A DNA stretch of 64,000 nucleotides from Holophagae bacterium (GTDB lineage Bacteria; Acidobacteriota; Holophagae; Acanthopleuribacterales; Acanthopleuribacteraceae), in NCBI GenBank assembly GCA_030429565.1, contig JAUIFE010000007.1, positions 248,001-312,000 on the forward strand, read 5' to 3'. The position numbers and the translations under genes are program-made. Positions within the stretch are counted from its first letter, which is position 1, and each line of letters begins with the position of its first letter. Of the stretch, positions 7,110 through 18,853 are shown one piece after another. Below the pieces are notes generated by a model that worked only from the letters and a program-made list of their open reading frames with translations, searched no databases and had not been told where the DNA came from.

Positions 7110-8702
7110 ATGTTGCTCAAATTTGCACTTCGACTCACTTCTACCACAACGTTGGCCTGGCTATTTTGCAGCGCCGCCCTGGTGGGACAAACCTTTTATA
7201 TCGCCACCGACGGCGACAACGGTGGTGACGGCTCTTCCGGTTCGCCCTGGGCGACGCTGGAACACGCGGTGAGCCAGGTACCCGACGGTGCCGAAATTGT
7301 TGTCGAAGCGGGTTTGTACCAAGGCTCAAACCAGATTTCCCGCCAATTTGCCAATGGCATTACCGTGCGCAGCGAAACCACGTATGGCGCGCGTTTCCTT
7401 CACAATGGGCCCGTGATCGTCGGGACCGACTGCCAAGGCATTCGTTTTGAGGGCTTTGAATTTGAACAGCAAACCGGTTTCCCGCAGGACAACTTGGTGA
7501 TGTTCACCGGTAACACCCAGCGCCTCACCTTTTACAACAACATTTTCCACGATGCGGTGCGTTTAAGCTTGCTGCACTTGGGGCCGGGTGCCGTTGATGT
7601 GACCGTCCAACAGAACGTGTTTTACAACGCCGGTTTACAGTCCAACGCCAACCACGTTCGCGTTGAAGGTGGCCGCGACGTGACTGTCATCGACAACATC
7701 TTTTTCAACGATTACGCGGGCAGCGGCCGCACCAACACCAATAACTCCGGTGCCTTTGTTTATGTCACCAACCTGACCAACGTTGCCAATGCGGGTAACA
7801 TCCAAATCCGCCGCAATATCATGCTGGCTTGGCAGGGATTGGACAACGAAAGTATGATCCAACTGGGTGACCGCACCAACAGCGCCGCTTTTGACGTCGA
7901 TAACGCTTTGGTGGAGAACAACTTAATGCTCGGCGACGGCATCCCGCAATTCCGTGCGGCAATGACCTTGGAGAACGTCAACAACATCACCATTCGCAAC
8001 AATACCGTGTCGGGTGATTTTCCTTCGTTGGCCTACGCGTTCCACATGATCTCCAGCGCGCCCACGATCAGAAACAACGAAATCTTCATTTACAACAATA
8101 TCTGGTCTGATCAAGTCGGCACCATGGGTGGTTTTATCGGCGAAGGTGTACTCGACTTTTGCGACTGCTTGCCCGATTTCACCAACACCACCCTGTTGGC
8201 CAATAACCTCTATTTCAACGGTGGCAACGAATTGCCATTTGACGCTGAAGAATTGTTGAACCCCGTTGACGATGCCACCGCCGTGGTTGGTGATCCGCTT
8301 CTGGGTGCACCTGTTGGCATTATCTTGCCACGTTGGGGCGGCACCAGTTTCACTAGCGGTGAAGCCGATATCCGCGCCGAGTTTGTGCGTTTGGCCGAGC
8401 TTTATGGTCAGCCAGGCGTTGGCTCCCCTGCTATTAACGGCGCTGCCTCCGGTCCGGCCGACGACTTGCTGGGCAACTTGCGCGGTGGCACCCTCGACCT
8501 CGGTGCGGTCGAATTTTCACCCTGCTCACTGGCCGGCGACGTCGAAGGCGATTTGGACGTTGATCGCCAAGACTTAAATGTGTTGGCAAGTTTGTGGACT
8601 TCTGCCGCCGGCAATGCCGACATCAACAACGACGGTGTGGTTTCCGTGCTCGATGCGGTCGCTCTCGTCGATCAAATCAACGGTTGCGGCGCAGCGGATT
8701 AA
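7110..8702 (+). CDS. Secreted right-handed parallel beta-helix protein with dockerin-like C-terminus
   Basis: The 530-residue precursor begins with a Sec signal peptide (to about VGQ, residue 27). Then come FYIATDGDNGGDGSS and a long run of short strands with Asn turns (NNIFHD, QNVFYN, DNIFFND, RRNIML, ENNLML, RNNTVSG, YNNIWS), typical of pectate-lyase-like or chondroitinase-like beta-helices. The last 55 residues have two EF-hand-like calcium loops (DLDVDRQDL and DINNDGVVSVLDAV), a dockerin type I pattern. The substrate is unknown; a polysaccharide lyase or a non-catalytic adhesin are both possible. I chose the ATG at 7110, after GGGGG and in front of the signal peptide. A terminator follows. 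Confidence 0.82.
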   Translation: MLLKFALRLTSTTTLAWLFCSAALVGQTFYIATDGDNGGDGSSGSPWATLEHAVSQVPDGAEIVVEAGLYQGSNQISRQFANGITVRSETTYGARFLHNGPVIVGTDCQGIRFEGFEFEQQTGFPQDNLVMFTGNTQRLTFYNNIFHDAVRLSLLHLGPGAVDVTVQQNVFYNAGLQSNANHVRVEGGRDVTVIDNIFFNDYAGSGRTNTNNSGAFVYVTNLTNVANAGNIQIRRNIMLAWQGLDNESMIQLGDRTNSAAFDVDNALVENNLMLGDGIPQFRAAMTLENVNNITIRNNTVSGDFPSLAYAFHMISSAPTIRNNEIFIYNNIWSDQVGTMGGFIGEGVLDFCDCLPDFTNTTLLANNLYFNGGNELPFDAEELLNPVDDATAVVGDPLLGAPVGIILPRWGGTSFTSGEADIRAEFVRLAELYGQPGVGSPAINGAASGPADDLLGNLRGGTLDLGAVEFSPCSLAGDVEGDLDVDRQDLNVLASLWTSAAGNADINNDGVVSVLDAVALVDQINGCGAAD

Positions 8703-8725
8703 ACAGCGCACGCCCAAAGTTATCG

Positions 8726-8765
8726 CGGCGCGACCGTGGGGAAACCCAGGATCGCGCCGTTTTCT

Positions 8766-8767
<2 letters not shown>
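8726..8767 (+). terminator. Intrinsic terminator after the beta-helix gene
   Basis: CGGCGCGA (8726-8733) pairs with TCGCGCCG (8752-8759), with a smaller inner stem, followed by TTTTCTTT. The tail overlaps the last codon of convergent glgP. On the minus strand there is no good T-tract, so it serves mainly the plus-strand gene. Confidence 0.8.
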
Positions 8768-11237
<2,470 letters not shown>

Positions 11238-11279
11238 CGATTTCAGCTCCTAACCTGAGTCTCGGTGCTGGGCGGGCGT

Positions 11280-11310
11280 AAAAAAAAACGCAGGCGGCAC
11301 AATGGTGCCG
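11280..11310 (-). promoter_or_regulatory. Hairpin plus T-run in the glgP leader (possible attenuator)
   Basis: On the minus strand CGGCAC-CATT-GTGCCG (11310-11295) forms a 6-bp stem. Seven bases later comes a run of nine T (11288-11280), about 40 nt before the glgP start. The gap between stem and T-run is longer than in standard terminators, so this could be a weak attenuator or coincidence. Confidence 0.35.
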
Positions 11311-11422
11311 GCTCAGTTTGGCGGCCGTGACCTGGGCGCCCGTCGGTTGTCGAGAATGCGACATCATCATAGCTGAAAACGATCGCTTCCGCGTACCAAC
11401 CTGCTGCGAAAAACGCCCGTGG

Positions 11423-11842
11423 TTACAGCGTCAAAGCGAGCAATAACGCGTCATCGCCCGGGCCGTAATAATCCTTGCGACAACCGATTTGGCCAAAGCC
11501 GTGAGCGCGGTAAAAAGCGCGCGCGCCTTGGTTATTCTGGGCCACTTCCAAAAACAGTTGATGGGCTTCGGTCGCCCGGCAGCGCGCAATTAGAGAGGTT
11601 AGCAGTTGGCCGGCCAACCCGCGTCGGCGCACCTCGGGTCGACAGGCAATGCGCAGTAATTCTGCTTCGCCTGGGAGCATCATCGCGTAGACGAAGGCCA
11701 CGCATTGATCGTCCTCGTAAAGGCCGTGGCCCAGGTAGGGCGTCGCCGTGCTGAACTGGTCGGCACGCCAGCCGTGGCTGAACGCGGTCTGTTCGACAGC
11801 CGCAAAACCGGCCGCGTCGATACCCGACCTCAGCGCAATCAC
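11423..11842 (-). CDS. GNAT-family N-acetyltransferase, RimI-like
   Basis: The 139-residue protein has the GNAT acetyl-CoA-binding motif (CRPEVRRRGLAGQLL, about residues 67-81, matching R-x-x-G-x-A). It also has the later NNQGARAFYRAHGF segment typical of RimI-type N-alpha-acetyltransferases, which modify ribosomal proteins. Without tsaB or tsaD neighbours the substrate is uncertain and another GNAT activity is possible. Its start overlaps the stop of the upstream MscS-family gene by 4 bp (ATGA), so the two are co-translated. Confidence 0.78.
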   Translation of the reverse strand: MIALRSGIDAAGFAAVEQTAFSHGWRADQFSTATPYLGHGLYEDDQCVAFVYAMMLPGEAELLRIACRPEVRRRGLAGQLLTSLIARCRATEAHQLFLEVAQNNQGARAFYRAHGFGQIGCRKDYYGPGDDALLLALTL

Positions 11843-13107
11843 GGCTGTACCAACGCCTTGAAGTCATGGCCGCTCGGTGTTTGGAAGACGCGTAAGTTAA
11901 ACAACGGCACGACCGCAAACAGGTGATCGAAAATGTCGCCTTGAATGCCTTCGTAATTGGCCCAGGCCTGGTCGGCCGAGAAGCAATAAATCTCAATCGG
12001 CAAGCCGCTGTCGGTCGGCGCTAATTGCCGGACAAGTAAGGTCATTTCCTGGTGGATTTTTGGATGGCGGCGCAGATAGTACTCCACGTAGGCGCGGAAC
12101 ACGCCGATATTGGTTTGGCGTCGACCGTTGGCGAGATGGCTGGGATCTGAACCAGTACTGCGGTTGTACTCATCGATTTCCTTGTCCTTGTTGGTCAGGT
12201 AATCGCGCAGCAACGTGATTTTCTTCATTTCGGCCAAATCCTCGGCCGACAGGAAGCGAATCGTGGTCATGTCGATGTTGAGCGAGCGTTTGATGCGGCG
12301 TCCACCCGATTCGCTCATGCCACGCCAGTTGGTAAAGGAGTCGCTGATCAAGGTGTAAATCGGTATGTAGGAAATGGTTTTGTCCCAGTTCTGGACTTTA
12401 ACCGTGGTTAAGGTGACGTCGACGACATCGCCGTCCGCACCGTATTTGGGCATCGAGATCCAGTCGCCTTGACGAACCATGTTGTTGGATGCCAGTTGGA
12501 TACCGGCGACAAAGCCGAGGATCGTGTCCTTGAAGACCAACAGCAAAATCGCGGTCAGCGCGCCTAAACCTGAAAGTAAAATCAACGGAGAGCGGTCGAT
12601 GATGGTCGAGATCATCAGAATCGCAGCGAATAGGTAAATGATGATTTTGAGCGCTTGGATGTAGCCTTTAATGGGGCGGTGCTTGGAGATTTCGAAGTTG
12701 CTGTAAATCTCGGCAATAGCGCTGAAGAACGAGTTGATCACCAGCAGTCCAACCATGATCATGTAAACCATGGCGGCTCGGCGCATCAGCATCTCGAGCG
12801 GGTGGTCGTCGCCGGGTGGGAAAACAATCGAGGCGGAGATGTAAATGACGATGGCCGGCGCCAAGTGTGACAAACGATTGAAGACGTTGCGTTCAAGGAA
12901 GATGTCGTCCCATTTGTTTTTGGTGCGCGAGATGAGAAAGCTGAGTGCGCGCAGAATGTAGCGTTTGGCAATCAGGTTGGCGATAAAGCTGAGTGTAAAA
13001 ATAATGGTTGCCAGGATGACCAGCGCGAGGAAACGGGCCAGGGTGACATTGCCCGGACCACCCGGCAAGATATGGTCGATAATCCACTGGCTAAAAAGTT
13101 CATACAT
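11839..13107 (-). CDS. MscS-family mechanosensitive channel, YbdG/MscM-like
   Basis: The 422-residue inner-membrane protein has several hydrophobic segments (about residues 20-45, 70-90, 105-125, 150-175). The MscS pore and beta-domain follow, with GALTAILLLVFKDTILGFVAGIQL and then GDWISMPKYGADGDVVDVTLTTVKVQNWD. Length and soluble-domain sequence suit the YbdG (miniconductance) subgroup better than MscS itself (about 286 residues). The start is the ATG at 13107, with AGGAG nine bases upstream. The frame remains open to 13140 but lacks a better site. It probably releases solutes on hypo-osmotic shock. Confidence 0.88.
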   Translation of the reverse strand: MYELFSQWIIDHILPGGPGNVTLARFLALVILATIIFTLSFIANLIAKRYILRALSFLISRTKNKWDDIFLERNVFNRLSHLAPAIVIYISASIVFPPGDDHPLEMLMRRAAMVYMIMVGLLVINSFFSAIAEIYSNFEISKHRPIKGYIQALKIIIYLFAAILMISTIIDRSPLILLSGLGALTAILLLVFKDTILGFVAGIQLASNNMVRQGDWISMPKYGADGDVVDVTLTTVKVQNWDKTISYIPIYTLISDSFTNWRGMSESGGRRIKRSLNIDMTTIRFLSAEDLAEMKKITLLRDYLTNKDKEIDEYNRSTGSDPSHLANGRRQTNIGVFRAYVEYYLRRHPKIHQEMTLLVRQLAPTDSGLPIEIYCFSADQAWANYEGIQGDIFDHLFAVVPLFNLRVFQTPSGHDFKALVQP

Positions 13108-13326
13108 ACCGTCAACTCCTGGGCGTGATCGTGTTGGCACCGTTCAATTTCGTCTTTCGTTCGAACAGGCGCGTCTCAAGATGCGATGAAAGGTGAAACC
13201 CTCAACGGTGCGGCCGCCTAACGATTTTGCACAACGTCATCAGCGGCCCTGTTTTGGGTCAAAGCGTCAGCCTACCATACTCGTGTAAGTCGTCCGGTGC
13301 GAATTGCGTGGTGGCCGCTGTGGCGG

Positions 13327-14400
13327 ATGGAGGTGCTTTTGGACCAGGGAAAGTTAAGGGATCGAGCGGTCGGCTCGTTGTTGGGTGGTGCGATTGGCGA
13401 TGCGATGGGTTTGCCCTTTGAAAACCTGTCTGCACGGCGCGTCGCCAAGCTGTTTCGGCCGCCCGGTTACCAATGGCTTTTCGGGAACGGCATGGTTACC
13501 GATGATACGGAGCATGCTTTTTTGACCCTGCAGAGTTTGCATGAAGCGGGTGGTGATCTGGAACGGTTTCGCCTTCGCTTGCGCCGCAACTTGATCGCCT
13601 GGCTGTGTTCATTGCCGTGTTGTGTTGGCTTTGGCACGCTGCGGGCGCTGATCAAGCACTGTCTTTGCGTACCGGCGAAATACGCCGCCGTGAACTCGCC
13701 AGGCAGCGGGCCCGCCATGCGGGCTGCCGTGGTTGGCTGTTACAGCGCCTGTTTTCCCGAAGCGATTGACCTCGATCGCTGGATCGACACCGCCTCCGAA
13801 TTGACCCACCGCGACCCGCGTGCCCTCACCGGGGCGCGTGCCATGGCACGACTCGCCCGTTTGGCCGTGGCTTGTGACGGCATGCCCGATCTGGATGCGA
13901 TTTTCGGCCAGCTATCGGCTGCCGGTGATGACCCGCATTGGCGGGAGCTGGTGGCCAAGCTGGAACCTGCTTGGCGACAGCGCGACAGCGTTGCCGATTT
14001 TGCCGGGGCGATCGGGTTTCGCCGTAGCCAGGGCGGTTTTGTGTATTTCGTCGTGCCGATTGCGGTGTTCAGTTGGTTGCGCCACTTTGGTGACTTGGAC
14101 GCAACCCTTAACGCCGTGATCCGCCTCGGCGGGGATACCGATACCTGTGCCGCCATGGCCGGCGCCCTCGCAGGCGCAAGTTTGGGTTTTGGAGGCTTAC
14201 CAGGGCGGTCTCTGGCTGGTCTGCGGGATTATCCGCTCGGCGTAAAGCGTTTGATGAACGTATCGGTCGATGTGTTCGCCGACCAACAGACACCCGTCCT
14301 TTTGTCTCCCTGGTTTTTTGGCGCCTTGTTTCTGCGCAACCTTGTCTTTCTAACCATTCTCTTCGGTCATCTGGTGCGTCGTCTCCTACCACCCTACTGA
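13327..14400 (+). CDS. ADP-ribosylglycohydrolase (DraG/ARH) family protein
   Basis: The family removes ADP-ribose from proteins or small molecules using two magnesium ions. Motifs are present at both ends: GGAIGDAMGLPFE at residues 20-32, VTDDTEHA at 57-64, and RLGGDTDTCAAMAGALAG near 265-282, giving the metal-binding Asp and Thr residues. About 357 residues is normal. A hydrophobic C-terminal stretch (FFGALFLRNLVFLTILFGHLV) is unusual and may anchor the protein to the membrane. The start is uncertain: ATG 13327, GTG 13297, or TTG 13339, which has GGAGG in front. Confidence 0.83.
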   Translation: MEVLLDQGKLRDRAVGSLLGGAIGDAMGLPFENLSARRVAKLFRPPGYQWLFGNGMVTDDTEHAFLTLQSLHEAGGDLERFRLRLRRNLIAWLCSLPCCVGFGTLRALIKHCLCVPAKYAAVNSPGSGPAMRAAVVGCYSACFPEAIDLDRWIDTASELTHRDPRALTGARAMARLARLAVACDGMPDLDAIFGQLSAAGDDPHWRELVAKLEPAWRQRDSVADFAGAIGFRRSQGGFVYFVVPIAVFSWLRHFGDLDATLNAVIRLGGDTDTCAAMAGALAGASLGFGGLPGRSLAGLRDYPLGVKRLMNVSVDVFADQQTPVLLSPWFFGALFLRNLVFLTILFGHLVRRLLPPY

Positions 14401-14528
14401 AACCCCCGGCACTGCAACTTTTTGGGGCCAACTTGCGCTTATGCTCATATCGAAAGTGGTGCCGTCGCCTTCTCCTCGTTGGATTGCGTTCCATGGCATA
14501 ATGGCGGTACGCCGATTCCGAGGTTGAA

Positions 14529-15929
14529 ATGCAACAACAAGTCACCACATGGGTCACGCAATACCGCCAACGTATCTTTGGTGCTGTCTGGCGCGCCGCC
14601 TTTTTTCGTTTCAGTGGATGGTGCTTGTTGGTGGCCGCTTTTTTGGTTTTGGCGGCGCGGCTGCTTCAACTGGCGCCGTCGCCCTTGATGTTTACATTTG
14701 CCGGTCTGCTGTTACCCGCCGCCGCTGCTTGGTGGATCGCCCGCCGTTCCGTCCCCAGCGATCAACGCCTTGCCGCTGATCTCGACGCCCGTAACCGCTG
14801 TGGCGGCCTGTTGCTTTCCGCTGAAAAAGAGGGGGCGCCCGCCTGGGCGGCTGCTTTACCGCAGGTGGGCTTGCCGACGCTGCAGGTCGATATCGGTCGT
14901 GCTGTGGCTTTCACCCTTGCCGGCTGGTTTGCGCTCGTGATGATGTTCTCGTTGCCCGACGTCTGGTTTGCCTCCACCACCGGCAAGCCAATCATGATTC
15001 AAAGTCGAATCGCACAAAAAGAAGTGCAAATCCAGGTACTGGAACAGGAAAAACTGATCGACGAACACGAGGCGGCCAAGCTGCGCGAGACATTGCGCAA
15101 GGTTACGCAAGAAGCCCAGCGCGGCAATCCCGCACAAACCTGGCAAGCGCTGGACGCGATGCAGCGTTCCATGGAAACCAAAGCGCGCGCCGCTTGGAAC
15201 AAACAACAGCAGCAACTACAAGAGGCCCAAGCTGCCGCAGCACTGGGTCGCCACATCAACGGCGCGTCTTCGCTGAGCGACGAATCATGGCAAGCAGCGA
15301 TGGACGATTATCAAGATTGGGCCGCCTCGCAACGGGGTGATAACGCGCTTTTTGACAAGGCTTTGGCCGAAGCCGGCGCTTTCACAGGACAAACCCGAGA
15401 GCAAATCGACGCCCAGTTGACCGAAATCAAGAAGGTCCTCAAGTTAAGTGCCGAGGAGTTGGCCGCGTTACGGGAGCGGCTCGAGCGCGGCGAGCTCAGC
15501 GGCGAATCGACGCTGATTATGAGTGAGGGCGCGCTTGACGGCGATGCGGCGTTAGCCGCCTTTCTTGCCGAGGGCGATGGCAAGGCGCGCGCCGCCGCCG
15601 GCCTGATGGCGGCGCTGGGTGGCGCGCAAGGGGCGGTTTCGCGTGGCCCTGGCAGTGTTCCGATTGAGTGGTCCAACAAAACACCGGACGGGCAAGATCC
15701 TTTTGAGGCGCTCGTTTTACCGCGCGCCTCCGAAAATCGTCCCGACACCGGCGTTCGGCTCGCGGTGACGCGCCAAGCGCCGGAAGCCGCCGGTCGGGCT
15801 GAGGTTGGTACCTTCGACGGACGCGACGTTGCGCTTGGTGGAACTGGGAGCGCCAACCGCCAACAGATTTTACCGCGCCATCGCGCGGCTGTCGGTCGCT
15901 ACTTTGAACGCAAGCCGGAATCCCAGTGA
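14529..15929 (+). CDS. Membrane protein with long coiled-coil region, function unknown
   Basis: The 466-residue protein has two or three membrane segments (about residues 25-45, 50-70 and 125-145). A strongly charged helical region (about 155-330) rich in Gln, Glu and Ala suggests coiled coil. The Gly/Ala-rich part after it looks flexible. The final ILPRHRAAVGRYFERKP resembles the C-terminal motif of proteins in MoxR/VWA-type clusters, but no MoxR or VWA gene is in this window. GAGG precedes the ATG. Its stop overlaps the mobA GTG by 4 bp. Confidence 0.75.
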   Translation: MQQQVTTWVTQYRQRIFGAVWRAAFFRFSGWCLLVAAFLVLAARLLQLAPSPLMFTFAGLLLPAAAAWWIARRSVPSDQRLAADLDARNRCGGLLLSAEKEGAPAWAAALPQVGLPTLQVDIGRAVAFTLAGWFALVMMFSLPDVWFASTTGKPIMIQSRIAQKEVQIQVLEQEKLIDEHEAAKLRETLRKVTQEAQRGNPAQTWQALDAMQRSMETKARAAWNKQQQQLQEAQAAAALGRHINGASSLSDESWQAAMDDYQDWAASQRGDNALFDKALAEAGAFTGQTREQIDAQLTEIKKVLKLSAEELAALRERLERGELSGESTLIMSEGALDGDAALAAFLAEGDGKARAAAGLMAALGGAQGAVSRGPGSVPIEWSNKTPDGQDPFEALVLPRASENRPDTGVRLAVTRQAPEAAGRAEVGTFDGRDVALGGTGSANRQQILPRHRAAVGRYFERKPESQ

Positions 15930-16558
15930 GTCAGCCGACGCCGACGCAGGTGGCCATTTTGATTGGTGGTCGCTCGACCCGCATGGGTCGCGATAAAGCG
16001 TTAATCGAGCGCGGCGGTGTGCCGCAGGTGCTTCATTTAAGTCGTTTACTGGCGCCATTCTCTGCGCGGGCGCCGCTATGGGTCGGCCCACCGTCGGCCG
16101 CCTTGCGGCGCCATCCGTGCGCAACCGAATCGGCCACCTCGCCGTGGGTGCCCGATCGCGGTGGCGATCGTGGTGAGCGGCAAGGTCCCTTGGCCGGTTT
16201 GGTTGGCTTGGTGGATCACTGCCGGGACGCCGATTTTCTCGTTGTGGCCGTCGATATGTTCGGACTTGCCGCTGAAGCGGTACAGTGGCTTTTGGCGCAG
16301 CGAGCCGTGTGCCGTGAGCGCGGGCGTTTCGCTGTTTGGCCGCGATTACCCGAGCGCCCCTTCGGTGAACCCCTGTGCGCATGGTACCAACGCGACGCGC
16401 TGATGCTGATGGCCGAACACTTCACGCTTGGCGAGCGCGCACTGCATCGCGCTCTGCCCGCCGGGTACCGTCACGAAGTCGCGGTACCGGCGGCCTTGAT
16501 TCCCTGTTTTGCCAACATCAACGAACCCGAGGCGTTGTCGCTGTTTGTCCGCGAGTGA
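15926..16558 (+). CDS. mobA: Molybdenum cofactor guanylyltransferase MobA
   Basis: MobA transfers GMP to molybdopterin to make the guanine dinucleotide cofactor. The nucleotide-binding signature ILIGGRSTRMGRDKALI lies at residues 11-27, with GPLAGL near 90 and ANINEPEAL near the end. The usual metal-binding C/A-D-M-P motif reads VAVDMF here, keeping the Asp but losing the Pro. Length (210) is normal. The start is a GTG inside a GTGA overlap with the previous gene. No molybdoenzyme gene lies in this window. Confidence 0.85.
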   Translation: MSQPTPTQVAILIGGRSTRMGRDKALIERGGVPQVLHLSRLLAPFSARAPLWVGPPSAALRRHPCATESATSPWVPDRGGDRGERQGPLAGLVGLVDHCRDADFLVVAVDMFGLAAEAVQWLLAQRAVCRERGRFAVWPRLPERPFGEPLCAWYQRDALMLMAEHFTLGERALHRALPAGYRHEVAVPAALIPCFANINEPEALSLFVRE

Positions 16559-16761
16559 TAAGTCGCTGTCTTCGTTGTGGGTGACATGCTGCCTGTGAGA
16601 TGAAAAGCAGGGCTCTCTATGGGGCTGAGCGGTGCTTGTGTCCACTTCTGCGTCGCGAGGCCGGGCCGACGATTGTCGACCCAGGTTATGCAACAGCGGC
16701 CCGACCCGCGCAAATCGTAGGGTTTGTCACGGTGGATTCAGACCGCGAGTGGTCGCTTGTC

Positions 16762-18402
16762 TTATAACAAAGCGCTAAAAAAGACAAAGACCAGGCTCGA
16801 AATAATGACGGACGCGGTGGAGTGTTCCTTGGACAGGGTGCTCAGGGCGAGGATCTTAAACGACAAAAACAGGAAGAAGGTGCGCAAGGTGTGGTGAACC
16901 AGGTTGTACTCGGCGCGGACTTCCTGTGGCACGATGGCGATGGCGATCAAAACCAGGAACACGAAAAACTCGAGCGGGGTGCTGAGAATGATCTCGGGTG
17001 TCTTTTTGAAGATGACCTTGCCGAAGACGCCGGTGACGATCAGGCAGAAACCAATCATTTCCAATGAGGCGAGGTTGACGCCGAGGAATTCGGGTTTGAC
17101 CTCGATCATTTGGCTAATGACCAACACCATGGCGGCGGCCAAAAAGAACAGGCTAAAAATCACGTAACTGCGGCCGTTTTCACCGCCGGTAATCGAGAGG
17201 AAGGCGAGCAAGACCACGGTCGATACGGCAATGAACAAAACATTGGTGGGAACGGAAGGTAACGCGACAAGAAAAATCAAGCCGTAAAGCGTGGCGCCGA
17301 TGAGGATCAGGCGTAGGGAAGCTTTAGAAAAAAGGTTTTGCACCTTAAAAGAGAAAAGCTGGTCCCACTTACTAAAAAACTTCTGAACTTGGCGGCTGAA
17401 GTTAAGCGTACCGGACACGTGGGTAAACAGTAAGACGACCCCGATGAGGACCATGGGCAGCAAGACGTAACGCAGTTTGCTGGAGATGGCCAGGGCGACG
17501 GCGCAGGCGCTCAACGCGGTGGACAAACCGTAAATGACACACACGGTTTGGCTGTGGTTCATGCCGGTGCTGAGCAAGCGGTGGTGGAAGTGTTTTTTGT
17601 CGGCGCTAAACGGACTTCGTCCTTCGTAAAGCCTGCGAACAATGGCCCATAAGGTGTCGGCGATGGGGATCAGCAATACCAAGATCGGTGTGATCAAGGT
17701 GAGGGTCGTGATCGATTTGAAGTGGCCGGCGATCGACAAGGTGCCGAGCGAATATCCGAGAAACAAGGAGCCGGTATCACCCATGAAAATTTCAGCAGGG
17801 TGGGTGTTGTACTTCAAAAAGCCTAAAATGCAGCCGACCAAAACCAAACAAAGCGAAAAGATTAAGTAATCTTGACGGTAGTATGCGAGGAAGCCAAAGC
17901 TGCTGAATGCGATAAGGGAAATACCGCCGGCTAGGCCGTCAAGGCCGTCACTGAGGTTAATGGCGTTGGTGATGCCGACGATCCAAAACAGGGTCAACGG
18001 GTAGGATAGTAAGCCTAGTGAGAAATTGGAGCCAAGGACGCCACCCAATATATTGATATGGACGCCGCTTAAGATCATTGCGGCCATAGCCGCGACCACT
18101 TGTCCCAGTAGTTTCAGTTTGGGGTCGAGGCCGACCGCATCATCGACAATCCCAATAAAGACAACCACCACCATCCCGATGAGAATGCCTTGATGTTGCT
18201 GATACTGTTGCAGGTAAATCAAGTAGGTCAGGATAAAGCCGAAGAAAATGGCTAACCCGCCCAGGCGTGGTTTGATGCTTGCGTGGACCTTGCGATCGCT
18301 CGGCTCATCCAAGGCGCCGGTTACAAAAGCCAATTTTTTAATAGGCGGAACAAGCAACAGGGTCGTGATGAGGGAAGTAATGAATAAAAGAAAATAACTC
18401 AA
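16762..18402 (-). CDS. Polyprenyl-phosphate HexNAc-1-phosphate transferase (MraY/WecA family) with extended C-terminus
   Basis: These enzymes load a sugar phosphate onto undecaprenyl phosphate to start O-antigen, teichoic-type or capsule synthesis. Family motifs are in order: DEPSDRKVH and PRLGGLAIFFG near residues 30-50, GIVDDAVGLDPK near 85, NLSDGLDGLAGG near 155, FMGDTGSLFLGY near 210, and KKHFHHRLLSTG near 270. WecA-type enzymes have about 360 residues; this one has 546, the extra 200 being strongly hydrophobic with perhaps six more membrane segments. The start is TTG 18402 with GGAGG six bases upstream. The frame stays open to 18504. Glycosyltransferase genes follow upstream. Confidence 0.88.
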   Translation of the reverse strand: MSYFLLFITSLITTLLLVPPIKKLAFVTGALDEPSDRKVHASIKPRLGGLAIFFGFILTYLIYLQQYQQHQGILIGMVVVVFIGIVDDAVGLDPKLKLLGQVVAAMAAMILSGVHINILGGVLGSNFSLGLLSYPLTLFWIVGITNAINLSDGLDGLAGGISLIAFSSFGFLAYYRQDYLIFSLCLVLVGCILGFLKYNTHPAEIFMGDTGSLFLGYSLGTLSIAGHFKSITTLTLITPILVLLIPIADTLWAIVRRLYEGRSPFSADKKHFHHRLLSTGMNHSQTVCVIYGLSTALSACAVALAISSKLRYVLLPMVLIGVVLLFTHVSGTLNFSRQVQKFFSKWDQLFSFKVQNLFSKASLRLILIGATLYGLIFLVALPSVPTNVLFIAVSTVVLLAFLSITGGENGRSYVIFSLFFLAAAMVLVISQMIEVKPEFLGVNLASLEMIGFCLIVTGVFGKVIFKKTPEIILSTPLEFFVFLVLIAIAIVPQEVRAEYNLVHHTLRTFFLFLSFKILALSTLSKEHSTASVIISSLVFVFFSALL

Positions 18403-18853
18403 CTTATTCCTCCGTTCAGCATGCAGACGCCGAGGTCGGACTCGGGTCGCGCCAAACAAAATGGTCATTATACAAAAGCAGTGCTGTTCGGCCCAGGGAA
18501 ACAAAGGCTTGCTGGTTGCTGTATGGCAAAGATCACAGTACGCTCACTAAAAACGGAATGAAACAACACAAAACACCCGGCGGCGGCACGATCCCACGTG
18601 ATGGGCAGGTGCGACGTCGGTTGGCTGGGGGCGCCGACGTGCGTGGGCGGAAACGAAAAAAGCCGCGCTGAGGACGGGTAGGTGAACTCTGTGCACCGTC
18701 GTTGGACCGATCACGACGGGCAGCGGTTGATCGCGGATGACGATCAAGCCCGGGGTCTACTCTGAGCAAATCAGGGGCCAGTTTGTCGGTGACACAACGC
18801 GGTTTTGGCTTTAATGCCGGCTTTTACGGGCTTTTTACGCCGCTCTGTCATGT
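18403..18853. other. Intergenic region between two minus-strand glycan genes
   Basis: About 450 bp with only short, unconvincing frames. Apart from the -10 candidate at 18467-18472 and the ribosome binding site (GGAGG, 18413-18409), I see no gene, RNA or clear terminator. Its length suggests the WecA-like gene has its own promoter and is not co-transcribed with the glycosyltransferase genes. Confidence 0.5.
18467..18472 (-). promoter_or_regulatory. Possible sigma-70 -10 box for the WecA-like gene
   Basis: TATAAT on the minus strand, about 65 bp before the TTG start. No matching -35 hexamer is present at 16-18 bp, so this is a weak call based on the perfect -10 alone. Confidence 0.35.

Noticed and set aside
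13135-13140. TGGCAC resembling a sigma-54 -24 element before the ADP-ribosylglycohydrolase gene
   Set aside because: There is no GC-containing -12 element at the right distance (AATT is found instead of TTGC).
18533-18769. Minus-strand frame of 78 codons in the glycan spacer
   Set aside because: It is Arg/Pro-rich and low in recognisable structure, with no ribosome binding site; it looks like a chance frame.
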